A stretch of 64,000 nt of DNA, taken from NCBI RefSeq assembly GCF_014648415.1, contig NZ_BMRB01000003.1:614197-678196 (forward strand), given 5' to 3'. Below the pieces are notes generated by a model. That model was not told the origin of the DNA, ran no database searches, and saw nothing but the letters and a program-made list of their open reading frames with translations. The position numbers and the translations under genes are program-made. Below are positions 27,507-37,126 of this stretch, one piece after another; positions within the stretch are counted from its first letter, which is position 1; each line of letters opens with the position of its first letter. This stretch comes from Actinokineospora fastidiosa. GTDB lineage: Bacteria > Actinomycetota > Actinomycetes > Mycobacteriales > Pseudonocardiaceae.

Positions 27507-28409
27507 TTACGTGCGCACGTACAGCCGCAGCGTCACATACCCGGTGATGCCGGAGATGACCAGCGCGGTGAGCAGCAGGATCGGCGCGACCAGCAGGATG
27601 TCCACGCCGTCGACCGAGCTGACCACGCCGGATTGGATCGACCCGCCGAGCACGTCGTCGATGAAGGTCACCTTGAGCACCACCAGCAGCCCGATCGCCA
27701 CCAGGGCGCCGACAATGCCGGTGACCACCGCCTCCAGGAGGAACGGCAGCTGGGTATACCAGCGGGTCGCGCCGACCAGGCGCATGATGCCGACTTCCAC
27801 GCGCCTGGTGAACGCCGAGAGCTGCACGGTGTTGGAGATCAGCAGCAGCGCCGCGATGGCCATGACGAGCGCGACGAAGAAGGTGCCGTTGCGCAGGCTG
27901 TTCAGCACGCCGAAGAACCGGTCGAGGAACTCGCCCTGGTCGGCGATCGACTCCACGCCGGGGCGCCCGCCGTAGGTCTGGTCGATCACCTCGGGCCGCT
28001 CGGGGTCGACCAGCTTGATCCGGAACGACGCGGGCAGCGCCTCCGGCCGGGCCAGCTTCACCAGCTCCGGCTGCGCCTCGAAGATGCGCTTGAACCGCTC
28101 GTAGGCCTCGTCGCGGCTCTCGTGGTCGACCTGCTCGACGGCCGGGTCGGCCTCCAGCGCCGCGCGCAGCCCCGCGCACGGCTCGGCCGCGCACTCCGGG
28201 TCCGTCTCGGAGACGTCGTTGGTCAGGTAGACGCTGACCTCGACCTTGTCCTGGTAGAGCGTCTGCGTCTTGTCGATCATCCGCACGACCAGCAGGCCGC
28301 CGCCGAGCAGGGCCAGCGAGATGGCGGTGGTGATGATCATGGCGATGGTCATCGTGATGTTCCGGCGCAGGCCGGTGACGACCTCGCTGAACACAAAACT
28401 CGCGCGCAT
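27507..28409 (-). CDS. ftsX: Cell division protein FtsX
   Basis: 300 residues. Membrane helix 1 about 22-45 ([21 protein letters not shown]), a periplasmic-side loop about 46-175 with two Cys ([10 protein letters not shown]), then three more helices at about 185-210, 230-255 and 270-295. FtsX is the membrane part of the FtsEX complex that activates peptidoglycan hydrolases (RipC in mycobacteria) during division. Follows ftsE by 23 nt in the standard actinobacterial order prfB, ftsE, ftsX, smpB. Confidence 0.96.
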   Translation of the reverse strand: MRASFVFSEVVTGLRRNITMTIAMIITTAISLALLGGGLLVVRMIDKTQTLYQDKVEVSVYLTNDVSETDPECAAEPCAGLRAALEADPAVEQVDHESRDEAYERFKRIFEAQPELVKLARPEALPASFRIKLVDPERPEVIDQTYGGRPGVESIADQGEFLDRFFGVLNSLRNGTFFVALVMAIAALLLISNTVQLSAFTRRVEVGIMRLVGATRWYTQLPFLLEAVVTGIVGALVAIGLLVVLKVTFIDDVLGGSIQSGVVSSVDGVDILLVAPILLLTALVISGITGYVTLRLYVRT

Positions 28410-28432
28410 CGTTCCTCAGGCTCTCGGGGTGG

Positions 28433-29122
28433 TCAGCGGCCGACGCCGTACACGCCGCGGGCGTCGTCGCGGACCACGCGGCCGAGGTCCAGCTCGACGA
28501 CCCTGCGGCGCATGGAGTCCACGATGGAGTGGTCGTGGGTGGCCATCAGCACGGTCGTGCCGGTGCGGTTGATCCGCTCCAGCAGCAGCATGATGTCCTG
28601 GCTGGTGTCCGGGTCCAGGTTCCCGGTCGGCTCGTCGGCCAGCAGCATGAGCGGCCGGTTGACGAACGCGCGGGCGATGGCCACGCGCTGCTGCTCGCCG
28701 CCGGAGAGCTCGTTGGGCATGCGCTCGGCCTTGCCCTCCAGGCCGACCAGCTCCAGCACCTCGGGCACGACCTTGCGGATGGTGTGCCGGGGCTTGCCGA
28801 TCACCTCGAGGGCGAAGGCCACGTTCTCGGCGACGGTCTTGTTGTGCAGCAGGCGGAAGTCCTGGAACACGCAGCCGATGGACTGGCGCAGCCGGGGCAC
28901 CCGGCGCCTGGCCATCCTGGCGACGTCGAAGTTGGCGACGTAGACCCGGCCCTTGGTGGGCACTTCCTCGCGCAGCAGCAGCCGGAGGAAGGTCGACTTC
29001 CCGGAGCCGGACGCACCGATCAGGAAGACGAACTCACCCTTGTCCACCTCGACGGACACGTTCTCCAGCGCGGGTCGCGTGGAGGTCTTGTAGACCTTGG
29101 AAACCTGTTCGAGCCGGATCAC
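28433..29122 (-). CDS. ftsE: Cell division ATP-binding protein FtsE
   Basis: 229 residues. Walker [10 protein letters not shown] (about 36-44), Q-loop, signature [15 protein letters not shown], Walker [14 protein letters not shown], switch His in [10 protein letters not shown]. ATPase partner of FtsX. The start is the GTG at 29122 ([10 protein letters not shown] follows directly); TAGACT ends 8 nt upstream with no Shine-Dalgarno, so the message is probably leaderless. Confidence 0.96.
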   Translation of the reverse strand: MIRLEQVSKVYKTSTRPALENVSVEVDKGEFVFLIGASGSGKSTFLRLLLREEVPTKGRVYVANFDVARMARRRVPRLRQSIGCVFQDFRLLHNKTVAENVAFALEVIGKPRHTIRKVVPEVLELVGLEGKAERMPNELSGGEQQRVAIARAFVNRPLMLLADEPTGNLDPDTSQDIMLLLERINRTGTTVLMATHDHSIVDSMRRRVVELDLGRVVRDDARGVYGVGR

Positions 29123-29130
29123 GGTGCGCG

Positions 29131-29136
29131 AGTCTA
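29131..29136 (-). promoter_or_regulatory. -10 box of ftsE operon (leaderless start)
   Basis: TAGACT on the minus strand, 8 nt before the GTG of ftsE. No ribosome binding site between them. Confidence 0.5.
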
Positions 29137-29222
29137 CCCCCGGGCGTTATCGACCCGTTGCCTCGCCCGGTCATCCGATTTATCCAGTTCACCCTATGTG
29201 CGCCAGCCCCACCCGAGCGTGA

Positions 29223-30320
29223 CTACTGGGTGCGCCGCCAGCGGATGCCCGCCTCGAGGAACCCGTCGATCTCGCCGTCGAGCACCGCGCTCGGCGTGCC
29301 GACCTCGTGCTCGGTGCGCAGGTCCTTGACCATCTGGTACGGGTGCAGGACGTAGGAGCGCATCTGGTTGCCCCACGACCCGGACGAGGAGTCCTTCAGC
29401 GAGTCCAGCCGCGCCTGCTCCTCCTGCCTGCGCCGCTCCAGCAGCTTGGACTGCAGCACGGCCATCGCGGTGGCCTTGTTCTGCAGCTGCGAGCGCTCGT
29501 TCTGGCAGGAGACGACGATGCCGGTCGGCAGGTGCGTGATGCGCACCGCGGAGTCGGTGGTGTTGACGCCCTGGCCGCCGGGGCCCGACGAGCGGTAGAC
29601 GTCGACGCGCAGGTCCTTCTCATCGATATCGATGTGGTCGGTCTGCTCGGTGACCGGAACGACCTCGACCGCGGCGAAGGAGGTCTGCCTGCGGCCCTGG
29701 TTGTCGAACGGCGAGATGCGCACCAGCCGGTGCGTGCCCTGCTCGACCGAGAGGGTGCCGTAGGCGTAGGGGGCCTCGACCTTGAAGGTGGCGGACTTGA
29801 TGCCCGCCTCCTCGGCGTAGGAGGTGTCGTAGACCTGGGTCGGGTAGCCGTGGCGCTCGGCCCAGCGCAGGTACATGCGCATGAGCATCTCGGCGAAGTC
29901 GGCGGCGTCGACGCCGCCCGCCTCGGCCCGGATGGTGACCAGCGCCTCGCGCTCGTCGTACTCGCCCGACAGCAGCGTGCGGACCTCCATCGCGGCGATG
30001 TCGGCGCGCAGCTTCTCCCGCTCGGCGTCGGCCTCGGCGCGGGCGTCCTCGTCCTCGCCCTCCTCGGCCAGCTCGTAGAGCACGCCGAGGTCGTCCACCC
30101 GCGACCGCAGGCTCTCGATCCGGCGCAGCTCGCCCTGGCGGTGCGCCAGCTGGCTGGTCACCTTCTGGGCGGCCTCCGGGTCGTCCCACAGGTCCGGCCG
30201 GGCCGCCTGCTCCTCCAGCGCCGCGACCTGGTTGCGCAGGCTGTCGAGGTCGATCACGGCCTCGACGTTGGCCAGCGTGGCGGAGAGGTCCTTGAGGTCG
30301 GTCACGACGTCGGGGTTCAC
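29223..30320 (-). CDS. prfB: Peptide chain release factor 2
   Basis: 365 residues. Class I release factor for UGA and UAA: anticodon-like SPF in [15 protein letters not shown], and the catalytic GGQ in [21 protein letters not shown]-terminal helical domain [20 protein letters not shown]. Reads as one frame from the GTG at 30320; there is no in-frame UGA and slippery site near codon 25, so the classical prfB +1 frameshift is absent, as normal for actinobacteria. TAACCT lies 8 nt upstream of the GTG without a Shine-Dalgarno sequence. Confidence 0.97.
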   Translation of the reverse strand: MNPDVVTDLKDLSATLANVEAVIDLDSLRNQVAALEEQAARPDLWDDPEAAQKVTSQLAHRQGELRRIESLRSRVDDLGVLYELAEEGEDEDARAEADAEREKLRADIAAMEVRTLLSGEYDEREALVTIRAEAGGVDAADFAEMLMRMYLRWAERHGYPTQVYDTSYAEEAGIKSATFKVEAPYAYGTLSVEQGTHRLVRISPFDNQGRRQTSFAAVEVVPVTEQTDHIDIDEKDLRVDVYRSSGPGGQGVNTTDSAVRITHLPTGIVVSCQNERSQLQNKATAMAVLQSKLLERRRQEEQARLDSLKDSSSGSWGNQMRSYVLHPYQMVKDLRTEHEVGTPSAVLDGEIDGFLEAGIRWRRTQ

Positions 30321-30328
30321 GTCGTACA

Positions 30329-30334
30329 AGGTTA
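30329..30334 (-). promoter_or_regulatory. -10 box of prfB (leaderless start)
   Basis: TAACCT on the minus strand, 8 nt before the prfB GTG, with no ribosome binding site. It also decides the start: longer frames begin inside or before this box. Confidence 0.5.
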
Positions 30335-30404
30335 CGCGGACCTCACGCCCGGCGTGCAGGCGGACGGCCGCGATGGTCGCACGCCCCATCGCGGCCGGGT
30401 CGGC

Positions 30405-30905
30405 CTAGGCCTTCGGGACGGCGTCCAGCAGCTTGAGCACCGCCTTCGCGCGGGCGACCCCGAACTCGGCGATCGCCTTCGCGTAGGGGTCCTCGGCGGA
30501 CTTCGACGCGGCCTTGGCCACGTCCAGCTCGCCCGCGTAGGCCACCTTCGCCTGATCGATCAGGTTCGTCCGCTGCTTGGCGGTCAGCGTGTCGGCGTGC
30601 ACCAGGCGCAGGATGAGCGGGCTGCGCAGGTGGTCGGGGCCAGGCTCGGCGGCCAGCCACGACTTGAACGCCTTCTTGCCCGCCGCGGTCAGGACGTACT
30701 GCTGACTGGAGCGCGGCCCCTGCTTGCCCAGCCGGACGAGTCCGGCGTCGGCCAGCGCGGGCAGCTCCCGGTACACCTGGCTGCGCGTGACACTGAAGAA
30801 CGAGCCGAAGCGCTCGCGGGCCGCCGCGACGAGCTGCCCGCCGGTCTGCGGACCGTCGTGCAGCAAGCCGAGCAGTGCCGCTGCGGTTGCATTCAAATCA
30901 GACAC
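30405..30905 (-). CDS. PadR-family transcriptional regulator
   Basis: 166 residues from a GTG at 30905. N-terminal winged helix with the PadR pattern (AALLGLLHDGPQTGGQLVAAA, SFFSVTRSQVYRELPALADAGLV, YVLTAAGKKAFKSWL) and a C-terminal helical dimerisation part about 90-160. PadR proteins are mostly repressors that respond to small aromatic or lipophilic ligands. A 12-bp direct repeat (GTCCACAATGGC at 30936 and 30959) just upstream is a candidate operator for self-control. It is divergent from the oligopeptide importer operon. Confidence 0.88.
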   Translation of the reverse strand: MSDLNATAAALLGLLHDGPQTGGQLVAAARERFGSFFSVTRSQVYRELPALADAGLVRLGKQGPRSSQQYVLTAAGKKAFKSWLAAEPGPDHLRSPLILRLVHADTLTAKQRTNLIDQAKVAYAGELDVAKAASKSAEDPYAKAIAEFGVARAKAVLKLLDAVPKA

Positions 30906-31359
30906 ATGTCCACGGTGCCACGTTCCGCGCACGCTGTCCACAATGGCCGGCCTGCCCAGTCCACAATGGCTGATCACAGCCGGGCTCCGCCGACTCGTTC
31001 GGACGCGACCGAACAGCCCAAGCCACCCCGCCCGTCCGGCGCAAACCGCGACGGTCCCCTTGGGACCGCCGCCCGGCGCTCACCCAATGGAGTGGATCAC
31101 TGACCGCCGCGGCTACCCGATCGGCCCAGTCGGGACCGGTTCGACGTAGTCACCCGAATGGCGCTGCGACCTGCACGGCCCTGTGGCCGGAATCACCTAT
31201 AGCAACCACCCATACGGGGCTAGCCGCCTCCGTCTCCGAGCTGTAACCGGATTCCCTACTAAAGTAGGTTCCTCGCCAGACCTCCACGGCCGAACATCCC
31301 ATCTTCGTGACTGTCGCGTGCAGGCCCCGACCGGGCCGTACCGGAAGGCCCTTTCTGAC
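30906..31359. other. Intergenic region between padR-type gene and importer operon
   Basis: About 450 bp holding divergent promoters. Seen: a 12-bp direct repeat (30936-30947 and 30959-30970, 23 bp apart) and a 14-bp palindrome CCTACTAAAGTAGG (31255-31268), about 90 bp before the importer start. The rest is short shadow frames. I see no RNA gene. Confidence 0.5.
31255..31268. promoter_or_regulatory. Palindrome upstream of importer operon (possible operator)
   Basis: CCTACT, AA, AGTAGG. Perfect 6-bp arms in a locally AT-richer stretch (about 31190-31270). It could be a regulator site or part of the promoter; no protein is named. Confidence 0.35.
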
Positions 31360-32334
31360 GTGATCGGATTCCTCGTCCGACGCCTGGCGAACTACATCGT
31401 GTTGTGCCTGGTGGCGACGTTCCTGGCGTTCGCCCTCGCCTCGCTGACGTTCGACCCCATCGGCATCCTCATGCAGCGGAACCCGCCGCCGCCGGACGCC
31501 GTCATCCAGGCCAAACGCGTCGACCTGATGCTCGACCAGCCGATCCCCCAGCGGTTCCTCAGCTGGCTCGGCGGCGTCGTCCAGGGCGACTTCGGCCAGA
31601 CCGTGGCCGGACACCCCATCACCGACGAGCTGGGCAGGAGGATCGGGGTCAGCCTGCGGCTGTTCCTGCTGGGCGTCACCATCGGCGTCATCTGCGGCGT
31701 CGTGCTGGGCGTGGTCAGCGCCATCCGCCAGTACAAGCTGACCGACCACGTGGCGACGCTGTTCTCCTTCGTCATCCTGTCCATTCCGGTCTTCGTGCTC
31801 GGCACGCTGCTCAAGCAGCCCGCCCAGGCGTTCAACGACCTCATCGGCAGCAACTACCTGCAGACCCTCGGCGAGGCCACACCGGGCTTCCAGGGCACCT
31901 GGTTCGAGTCCCTGGGCGACCGGCTGCGCTACCTGATCGTGCCGACGCTCACCATCGCCCTCGGCCAGATCGCCTTCTACAGCCGCTACCAGCGCAGCGC
32001 CATGCTCGACGTGCTCGGCAGCGACTTCCTGCGCACCGCCCAGGCCAAGGGCCTCACCCGGCGCCGCGCGCTGTTCAAGCACGGCCTGCGGACCGCGCTC
32101 ATCCCGATGGCGACCCTGTTCGCGTTCGGGTTCGGCCTGCTCATCACCGGCGGCACGTTCACCGAGCGCATCTTCGGCTGGTACGGCATGGGCGACTGGC
32201 TCATCAGCGGCGTGACCGCCCAGGACACCAACGTCGTGGCCACCGTCACGCTGTTCATCGCGGTCCTGGTGCTCATCTCCGGCTGGCTGTCCGATGTGCT
32301 CTACGCCGCGCTCGACCCGCGAGTCCGGGTCTAG
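31360..32334 (+). CDS. ABC peptide importer permease (OppB/DppB type)
   Basis: 324 residues, BPD_transp_1 fold with the N-terminal OppB helix (MIGFLVRRLANYIVLCLVATFLAFAL) and about six membrane helices. The EAA loop that docks the ATPase reads LRTAQAKGLTRRRALFKHGLRTALIP. The GTG start at 31360 gives the standard OppB N-terminus. First gene of a complete five-part importer: two permeases, a fused double ATPase and a binding lipoprotein. Imports di- or oligopeptides across the cytoplasmic membrane. Confidence 0.92.
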   Translation: MIGFLVRRLANYIVLCLVATFLAFALASLTFDPIGILMQRNPPPPDAVIQAKRVDLMLDQPIPQRFLSWLGGVVQGDFGQTVAGHPITDELGRRIGVSLRLFLLGVTIGVICGVVLGVVSAIRQYKLTDHVATLFSFVILSIPVFVLGTLLKQPAQAFNDLIGSNYLQTLGEATPGFQGTWFESLGDRLRYLIVPTLTIALGQIAFYSRYQRSAMLDVLGSDFLRTAQAKGLTRRRALFKHGLRTALIPMATLFAFGFGLLITGGTFTERIFGWYGMGDWLISGVTAQDTNVVATVTLFIAVLVLISGWLSDVLYAALDPRVRV

Positions 32335-32346
32335 GGGGGACTGGAA

Positions 32347-33306
32347 ATGGCGACTATCACCAGTGACGCGGCCGCCCCCGGCGCCAGCCCGGTCGACGGC
32401 GGGGCGCCCAAGCGCGAGCGGTCGGCGACGCGGTCGCGGCTCGTCCTGCGGCGGTTCCTGCGCCGCAAGGGCGCGGTGTTCGGCCTGATCGTGGTCGTGC
32501 TGCTGTACCTGATGGCCTTCCTCGGCCCGCTGATCTCCCCGTGGGGCTACGCGGAGCCGGACTACACCGCGTTCCTGCAGCCGCCGAGCGCCGAGCACTG
32601 GTTCGGCACCACCAAGATCGGCGAGGACGTGTTCGCGCAGGTCATGCGCGGTCTGCAGAAGTCGCTCACGATCGGTCTGCTGGTCGGGGTGATCTCCACG
32701 AGCGTGGCCGCGCTGGTCGGCGCGCTGGCAGGCTACTTCGGCGGCTGGGTGGACCGGACGCTGATGTGGGTGGTCGACCTGCTGCTCGTGCTGCCGTCGT
32801 TCCTGATCATCGCGGTGCTCAGCCCGGCGTTCAAGGGCGAGAGCTGGCTGCTGTTCGTGGCCCTGCTGGCCGCGTTCAGCTGGATGATCACCGCGCGGAT
32901 CGTGCGCGGCATGACGCTGACCCTGCGCGAGCGCGAGTACGTCAAGGCCGCGCGGTTCATGGGCCAGTCCCCGCTGCGGATCATCTTCAAGCACATCGTG
33001 CCGAACATGGCCTCGCTGCTGATCATCGACGCGACCATCACCATCGGCGCGGCGGTCCTGTCGGAGACCGGCCTGAGCTTCTTCGGCTTCGGCGTGCAGC
33101 CCCCGGACGTCTCCCTGGGCACGCTCATCGCCACCGGGACCGACTCGGTGATCACCTACCCCTGGCTGTTCTACCTGCCCGCGGGCTTCCTCGTGCTGTT
33201 CGTGCTCGCGGTGAACCTGTTCGGCGACGGCCTGCGCGACGCGCTCGACCCGAGCTCCACGAGGGCTCGGAAGCGCGCAACCAAGAGCGAGGAGGAGTCG
33301 GAGTGA
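32347..33306 (+). CDS. ABC peptide importer permease (OppC/DppC type)
   Basis: 319 residues. Cytoplasmic Arg/Lys-rich N-terminus, the OppC_N helix ([22 protein letters not shown]), the extracytoplasmic stretch [18 protein letters not shown] typical of OppC, and five more helices. EAA loop: [23 protein letters not shown]. The C-terminal tail is charged ([14 protein letters not shown]). It starts 12 nt after oppB and its stop overlaps the ATPase start as GTGA. Confidence 0.93.
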   Translation: MATITSDAAAPGASPVDGGAPKRERSATRSRLVLRRFLRRKGAVFGLIVVVLLYLMAFLGPLISPWGYAEPDYTAFLQPPSAEHWFGTTKIGEDVFAQVMRGLQKSLTIGLLVGVISTSVAALVGALAGYFGGWVDRTLMWVVDLLLVLPSFLIIAVLSPAFKGESWLLFVALLAAFSWMITARIVRGMTLTLREREYVKAARFMGQSPLRIIFKHIVPNMASLLIIDATITIGAAVLSETGLSFFGFGVQPPDVSLGTLIATGTDSVITYPWLFYLPAGFLVLFVLAVNLFGDGLRDALDPSSTRARKRATKSEEESE

Positions 33307-35408
33307 CCGCCGCCGACCTGATGTTCGACGGGCCCACGCCGGAGGTGGACGGCCCGGTGCTGAAGGTGGACGACCTGCGGGTGTCCTTCCCCAGCGAGAG
33401 CGGCCGCGTGCGCGCGGTGCGCGGGCTGAGCTACGAGGTCGCGCCCGGCGAGGTGCTCGGCATCGTGGGCGAGTCCGGGTCGGGCAAGTCGGTGTCCTCG
33501 CTGGCCGTGATGGGGCTGCTGCCCGCCCAGGCGCGGGTGTCGGGGTCGATCCGGTTCCGCGGCAAGGAGCTGCTCGGCCTCGGCGACACCGAGCTCTCGC
33601 GCATCCGCGGCCGCCGGATCTCGATGGTGTTCCAGGACCCGCTGTCCGCGCTGACCCCGGTCTACACCGTGGGCGACCAGATCGCCGAGGCGCTGCTGAC
33701 CCACGGCAAGGGCAGGGTCAGCAAGCAGCAGGCGAACAACCGCGCGGTGGAGCTGCTGGACCTCGTCGGCATCCCGAACGCGGCCCAGCGCGCCAAGGCG
33801 TTCCCGCACGAGTTCTCCGGCGGCATGCGCCAGCGCGCGGTCATCGCCATCGCGATCGCCAACGACCCCGACCTGATCATCGCCGACGAGCCGACGACCG
33901 CGCTGGACGTCACCGTGCAGGCGCAGGTGCTGGAGGTGCTCAAGACCGCCCAGGAGGTCACCGGCGCGGGCATCGTGATCATCACCCACGACCTCGGCGT
34001 GGTCGCCGGGTTCGCCGACCGGCTGATGGTCATGTACGCCGGGCGCGCGGTGGAGACCGGCCCGGTTGACGAGGTGTACCCGCACCCGCGCATGCCGTAC
34101 ACGCTGGGCCTGCTCGGCTCCATCCCGCGGCTGGACGCCGACGAGAAGCAGCCGCTGGTCCCGATCGAGGGCCAGCCGCCGTCGCTGGTGGAGCTGCCGC
34201 CGGGCTGCCCGTTCGCCCCGCGCTGCCCCATGGCGGTCGAGGCGTGCACCACCGCGGAGCCGCCGCTGGCCGAGGTCGCGCCCGGGCACCACGCGGCGTG
34301 CATCCGCAGCGACGAGATCGCCGGGACCGACGCCGACGCGGCCGAGGTGTACGGCGTGGACGTCGTCGAGGAGCCCCCGATCGCCGCGGTGCCCCGCGAG
34401 CAGCGGGAGACCGTGCTGGAGGTCCAGGACCTGGTCAAGGCGTACCCGCTGACCAAGGGCTCGGTGTTCAAGCGCACCATCGGCAGCGTCCGCGCCGTCG
34501 ACGGCATCAGCTTCGACATCCGCACCGGCGAGACGCTCGGCCTGGTCGGCGAGTCCGGCTGCGGCAAGACCACCACGCTCATGGAGATCCTGGGCCTGGA
34601 GAAGCTGCAGTCCGGCCGCATCGCCGTGCTCGGCAAGGAGACCACCGCGCTCGACCGGACCGCCCGCAAGGCGATCCGGCGGGACATGCAGGTCGTGTTC
34701 CAGGACCCGATGGCCGCGCTCGACCCGAGGATGCCCATCAGCGACATCCTCGCCGAGCCCATGCAGGTGCACGGGTATTCGCAGGCGCAGATCGACGCCC
34801 GGGTGCCCGAACTGCTCGACCTGGTCGGCCTGCGGCGCGAGCACGCCGACCGCTACCCCGCCGAGTTCTCCGGCGGGCAGCGCCAGCGCATCGGCATCGC
34901 CCGCGCGCTGGCCCTGGAGCCCCGGCTCATCGTGCTCGACGAGCCGGTGTCCGCATTGGACGTCTCGATCCAGGCGGGCGTGATCAACCTGTTGGACGAG
35001 CTGAAGGCGAAGCTCGGCCTGTCCTACCTGTTCGTCGCCCACGACCTGTCGGTGGTGCGCCACATCGCCGACCGGGTCGCGGTGATGTACCTGGGCAAGA
35101 TCATCGAGATCGGGTCGGTGGAGAAGGTGTTCGGCGCGCCCGAGCACCCCTACACCCAGGCCCTGCTCTCGGCGATCCCGATCCCGGACCCGGTCGTCGA
35201 GCGGCGCCGGGAGCGGATCATCCTCACCGGCGACCTGCCCAGCCCGGCCAATCCGCCGCAGGGGTGTCGGTTCCACACCCGCTGCTTCAAGTTCGCCGCC
35301 CTGCCGGAAGCGCAGCGGGCGTTGTGCCTCGACCAGGAACCGGACCTCGACGGCGCGGGGGACCACCGTGCCGCGTGTCACTATGCCGAGTCCCGCGCAG
35401 TCGTATAG
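33303..35408 (+). CDS. Fused double ATP-binding protein of the peptide importer (OppD-OppF fusion)
   Basis: 701 residues containing two complete nucleotide-binding domains. First half: Walker [11 protein letters not shown], signature [13 protein letters not shown], Walker [14 protein letters not shown], and the oligopeptide-transporter C-terminal motif with [14 protein letters not shown]. Second half (from about 355): Walker [11 protein letters not shown], signature [13 protein letters not shown], Walker [14 protein letters not shown], and [11 protein letters not shown]. In most importers these are separate OppD and OppF proteins; here one polypeptide supplies both sites. The start GTG overlaps the previous stop. 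Confidence 0.94.
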   Translation: MTAADLMFDGPTPEVDGPVLKVDDLRVSFPSESGRVRAVRGLSYEVAPGEVLGIVGESGSGKSVSSLAVMGLLPAQARVSGSIRFRGKELLGLGDTELSRIRGRRISMVFQDPLSALTPVYTVGDQIAEALLTHGKGRVSKQQANNRAVELLDLVGIPNAAQRAKAFPHEFSGGMRQRAVIAIAIANDPDLIIADEPTTALDVTVQAQVLEVLKTAQEVTGAGIVIITHDLGVVAGFADRLMVMYAGRAVETGPVDEVYPHPRMPYTLGLLGSIPRLDADEKQPLVPIEGQPPSLVELPPGCPFAPRCPMAVEACTTAEPPLAEVAPGHHAACIRSDEIAGTDADAAEVYGVDVVEEPPIAAVPREQRETVLEVQDLVKAYPLTKGSVFKRTIGSVRAVDGISFDIRTGETLGLVGESGCGKTTTLMEILGLEKLQSGRIAVLGKETTALDRTARKAIRRDMQVVFQDPMAALDPRMPISDILAEPMQVHGYSQAQIDARVPELLDLVGLRREHADRYPAEFSGGQRQRIGIARALALEPRLIVLDEPVSALDVSIQAGVINLLDELKAKLGLSYLFVAHDLSVVRHIADRVAVMYLGKIIEIGSVEKVFGAPEHPYTQALLSAIPIPDPVVERRRERIILTGDLPSPANPPQGCRFHTRCFKFAALPEAQRALCLDQEPDLDGAGDHRAACHYAESRAVV

Positions 35409-35432
35409 CGGGCAAGAAGGAGGGTTACCCCC

Positions 35433-37124
35433 GTGAATCGCAGAAAGTGGACCGGTGTCGCCGCGTCCGTCACCGCGGCGGCCTTGGTGCTGACCGCGTG
35501 CGGCGGCGGCGACAACGACCAGGCAGGCGGCGGTCTGCAAGGGACCGACCAGGCCGCGCAGGGCTCGTGGGCCATCAACGAGCAGCCCTACGACCAGGTC
35601 AAGCAGGGCGGCGAGCTGAAGTGGCCGCTGGACGCGCTGCCGGACAACTGGAACTACAACCAGTTGAACGGCCCGCTGGTCGACCACGACTACATCCTCA
35701 GCGCGCTGATCCCGAAGCTGCACGTCGCGGACAAGGCCGGGAAGATCGTCGTCAACCCGGACTACCTGGAGTCGGCCACGCTGACCTCCCCGGACCCGCA
35801 GGTCGTCACCTACAAGCTGAACCCGAACGCCAAGTGGAGTGACGGCACGCCGATCGGCTGGGAGGACTTCGACGCCCAGTTCAAGGCGCTGAACGGCACC
35901 AACGAGGAGTTCTCGGTCGCGGGAACCACCGGCTACGAGGACATCGAGAAGGTGGAGAAGGGCGCGGCCGACAACGAGGTCGTCGTCACCTTCAAGAAGA
36001 AGTTCGCGGAGTGGACCTCGCTGTTCAGCCCGCTCTACCCGAAGTCGCTGAACGCCGACCCGAAGACCTTCAACGAGGGCTGGATCGACGGCCCGAAGGC
36101 GACCGCGGGCCCGTTCAAGATCGAGACCATCGACCAGACCGCCAAGCTGGTCAGCGTGGTCCCGGACCCGAACTGGTGGGGCCGCAAGCCCAAGCTGGAC
36201 AAGATCACCTTCCGGGTGGTCGAGCGCGCCGCGCTGGCCGACTCGCTGGCCTCCGACGCCATCGACTGGTACAAGATCGGCTCCAGTGTGGACAACTTCC
36301 AGCGGGCCAAGGCCATGCAGGGCGTCGAGGTCCGCGAGGCCCCCGGCAAGTCCTACAACCACATCACCTTCAACGGCGCCGAGACCTCGATCCTGGCCGA
36401 CCAGAAGCTGCGTGTGGCGGTCATGAAGGCCATGGACCCGAACGTCTACGCCAAGGGCATCCTCGGCCCGATCGTGGCCGACCCGAAGGCGCTGGGCAAC
36501 CACTTCTTCCTGCAGGGCACCGCGAACTACGTGGACAACTCCGCCCCGATCAAGGCCGACAAGGAGGCCGCCAAGGCCGACCTCGAGGCCCTGGGCTGGA
36601 AGATGGACGGCGAGTTCCGCAAGAAGGACGGCAAGCAGCTGGACATCCGCATCGTGTCCACCGCGGGCAACCCGATCTCCGAGCAGATCTCCAAGCTGAC
36701 CCAGGCGCAGCTCAAGGAGGTCGGCGTCAACGTCATCATCGACGCGCAGCCCTCGGCGACGTTCTTCAGCGACTTCGTCAACACCGGCAACTTCGACATG
36801 GTCGGCTTCGGCTGGTCGCAGACGCCTTGGCCGATCAGCTCGTCCAAGGGCATCTACTACCTCGACCCGAACAGCGTGAACCAGAACTTCGGCCGGATCG
36901 GCTCCGAGGAGATCAACAAGCTCCTCGACCAGGCCAACGCCGAGCTGGACGACGCCAAGCGCGTCGAGCTGACCAACCAGGCCGACAAGCTCATCTGGGA
37001 GGCGGGCCACCACCTGCCGCTGTACCAGGTGCCGGGCGCGGTCGCCGTGGACGCCAAGCTGGTCAACTTCGGCGCCTTCGGCGTCGCTGACCCGGACTAC
37101 ACCGCCATGGGCTTCGCAGCCTGA
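35433..37124 (+). CDS. Peptide-binding lipoprotein of the importer (SBP family 5)
   Basis: 563 residues. Lipoprotein signal MNRRKWTGVAASVTAAALVL followed by TAC with lipidated Cys23, then a Gly/Asp-rich spacer. Family 5 core: PDYLESATLTSPDPQVVTYKLNPNAKWSDGTPI and the long C-terminal lobe ending DYTAMGFA. Anchored outside the membrane, it captures peptides and delivers them to the permease pair. Start GTG 35433 with AGGAGGG just upstream. It is the last gene of the importer operon; the next frame begins 2 nt later. Confidence 0.93.
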   Translation: MNRRKWTGVAASVTAAALVLTACGGGDNDQAGGGLQGTDQAAQGSWAINEQPYDQVKQGGELKWPLDALPDNWNYNQLNGPLVDHDYILSALIPKLHVADKAGKIVVNPDYLESATLTSPDPQVVTYKLNPNAKWSDGTPIGWEDFDAQFKALNGTNEEFSVAGTTGYEDIEKVEKGAADNEVVVTFKKKFAEWTSLFSPLYPKSLNADPKTFNEGWIDGPKATAGPFKIETIDQTAKLVSVVPDPNWWGRKPKLDKITFRVVERAALADSLASDAIDWYKIGSSVDNFQRAKAMQGVEVREAPGKSYNHITFNGAETSILADQKLRVAVMKAMDPNVYAKGILGPIVADPKALGNHFFLQGTANYVDNSAPIKADKEAAKADLEALGWKMDGEFRKKDGKQLDIRIVSTAGNPISEQISKLTQAQLKEVGVNVIIDAQPSATFFSDFVNTGNFDMVGFGWSQTPWPISSSKGIYYLDPNSVNQNFGRIGSEEINKLLDQANAELDDAKRVELTNQADKLIWEAGHHLPLYQVPGAVAVDAKLVNFGAFGVADPDYTAMGFAA

Positions 37125-37126
37125 CG

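Noticed and set aside
29223..30320. Programmed +1 frameshift in prfB
   Set aside because: The whole protein reads in one frame from GTG at 30320; no in-frame TGA with a slippery CTTTGA is present.
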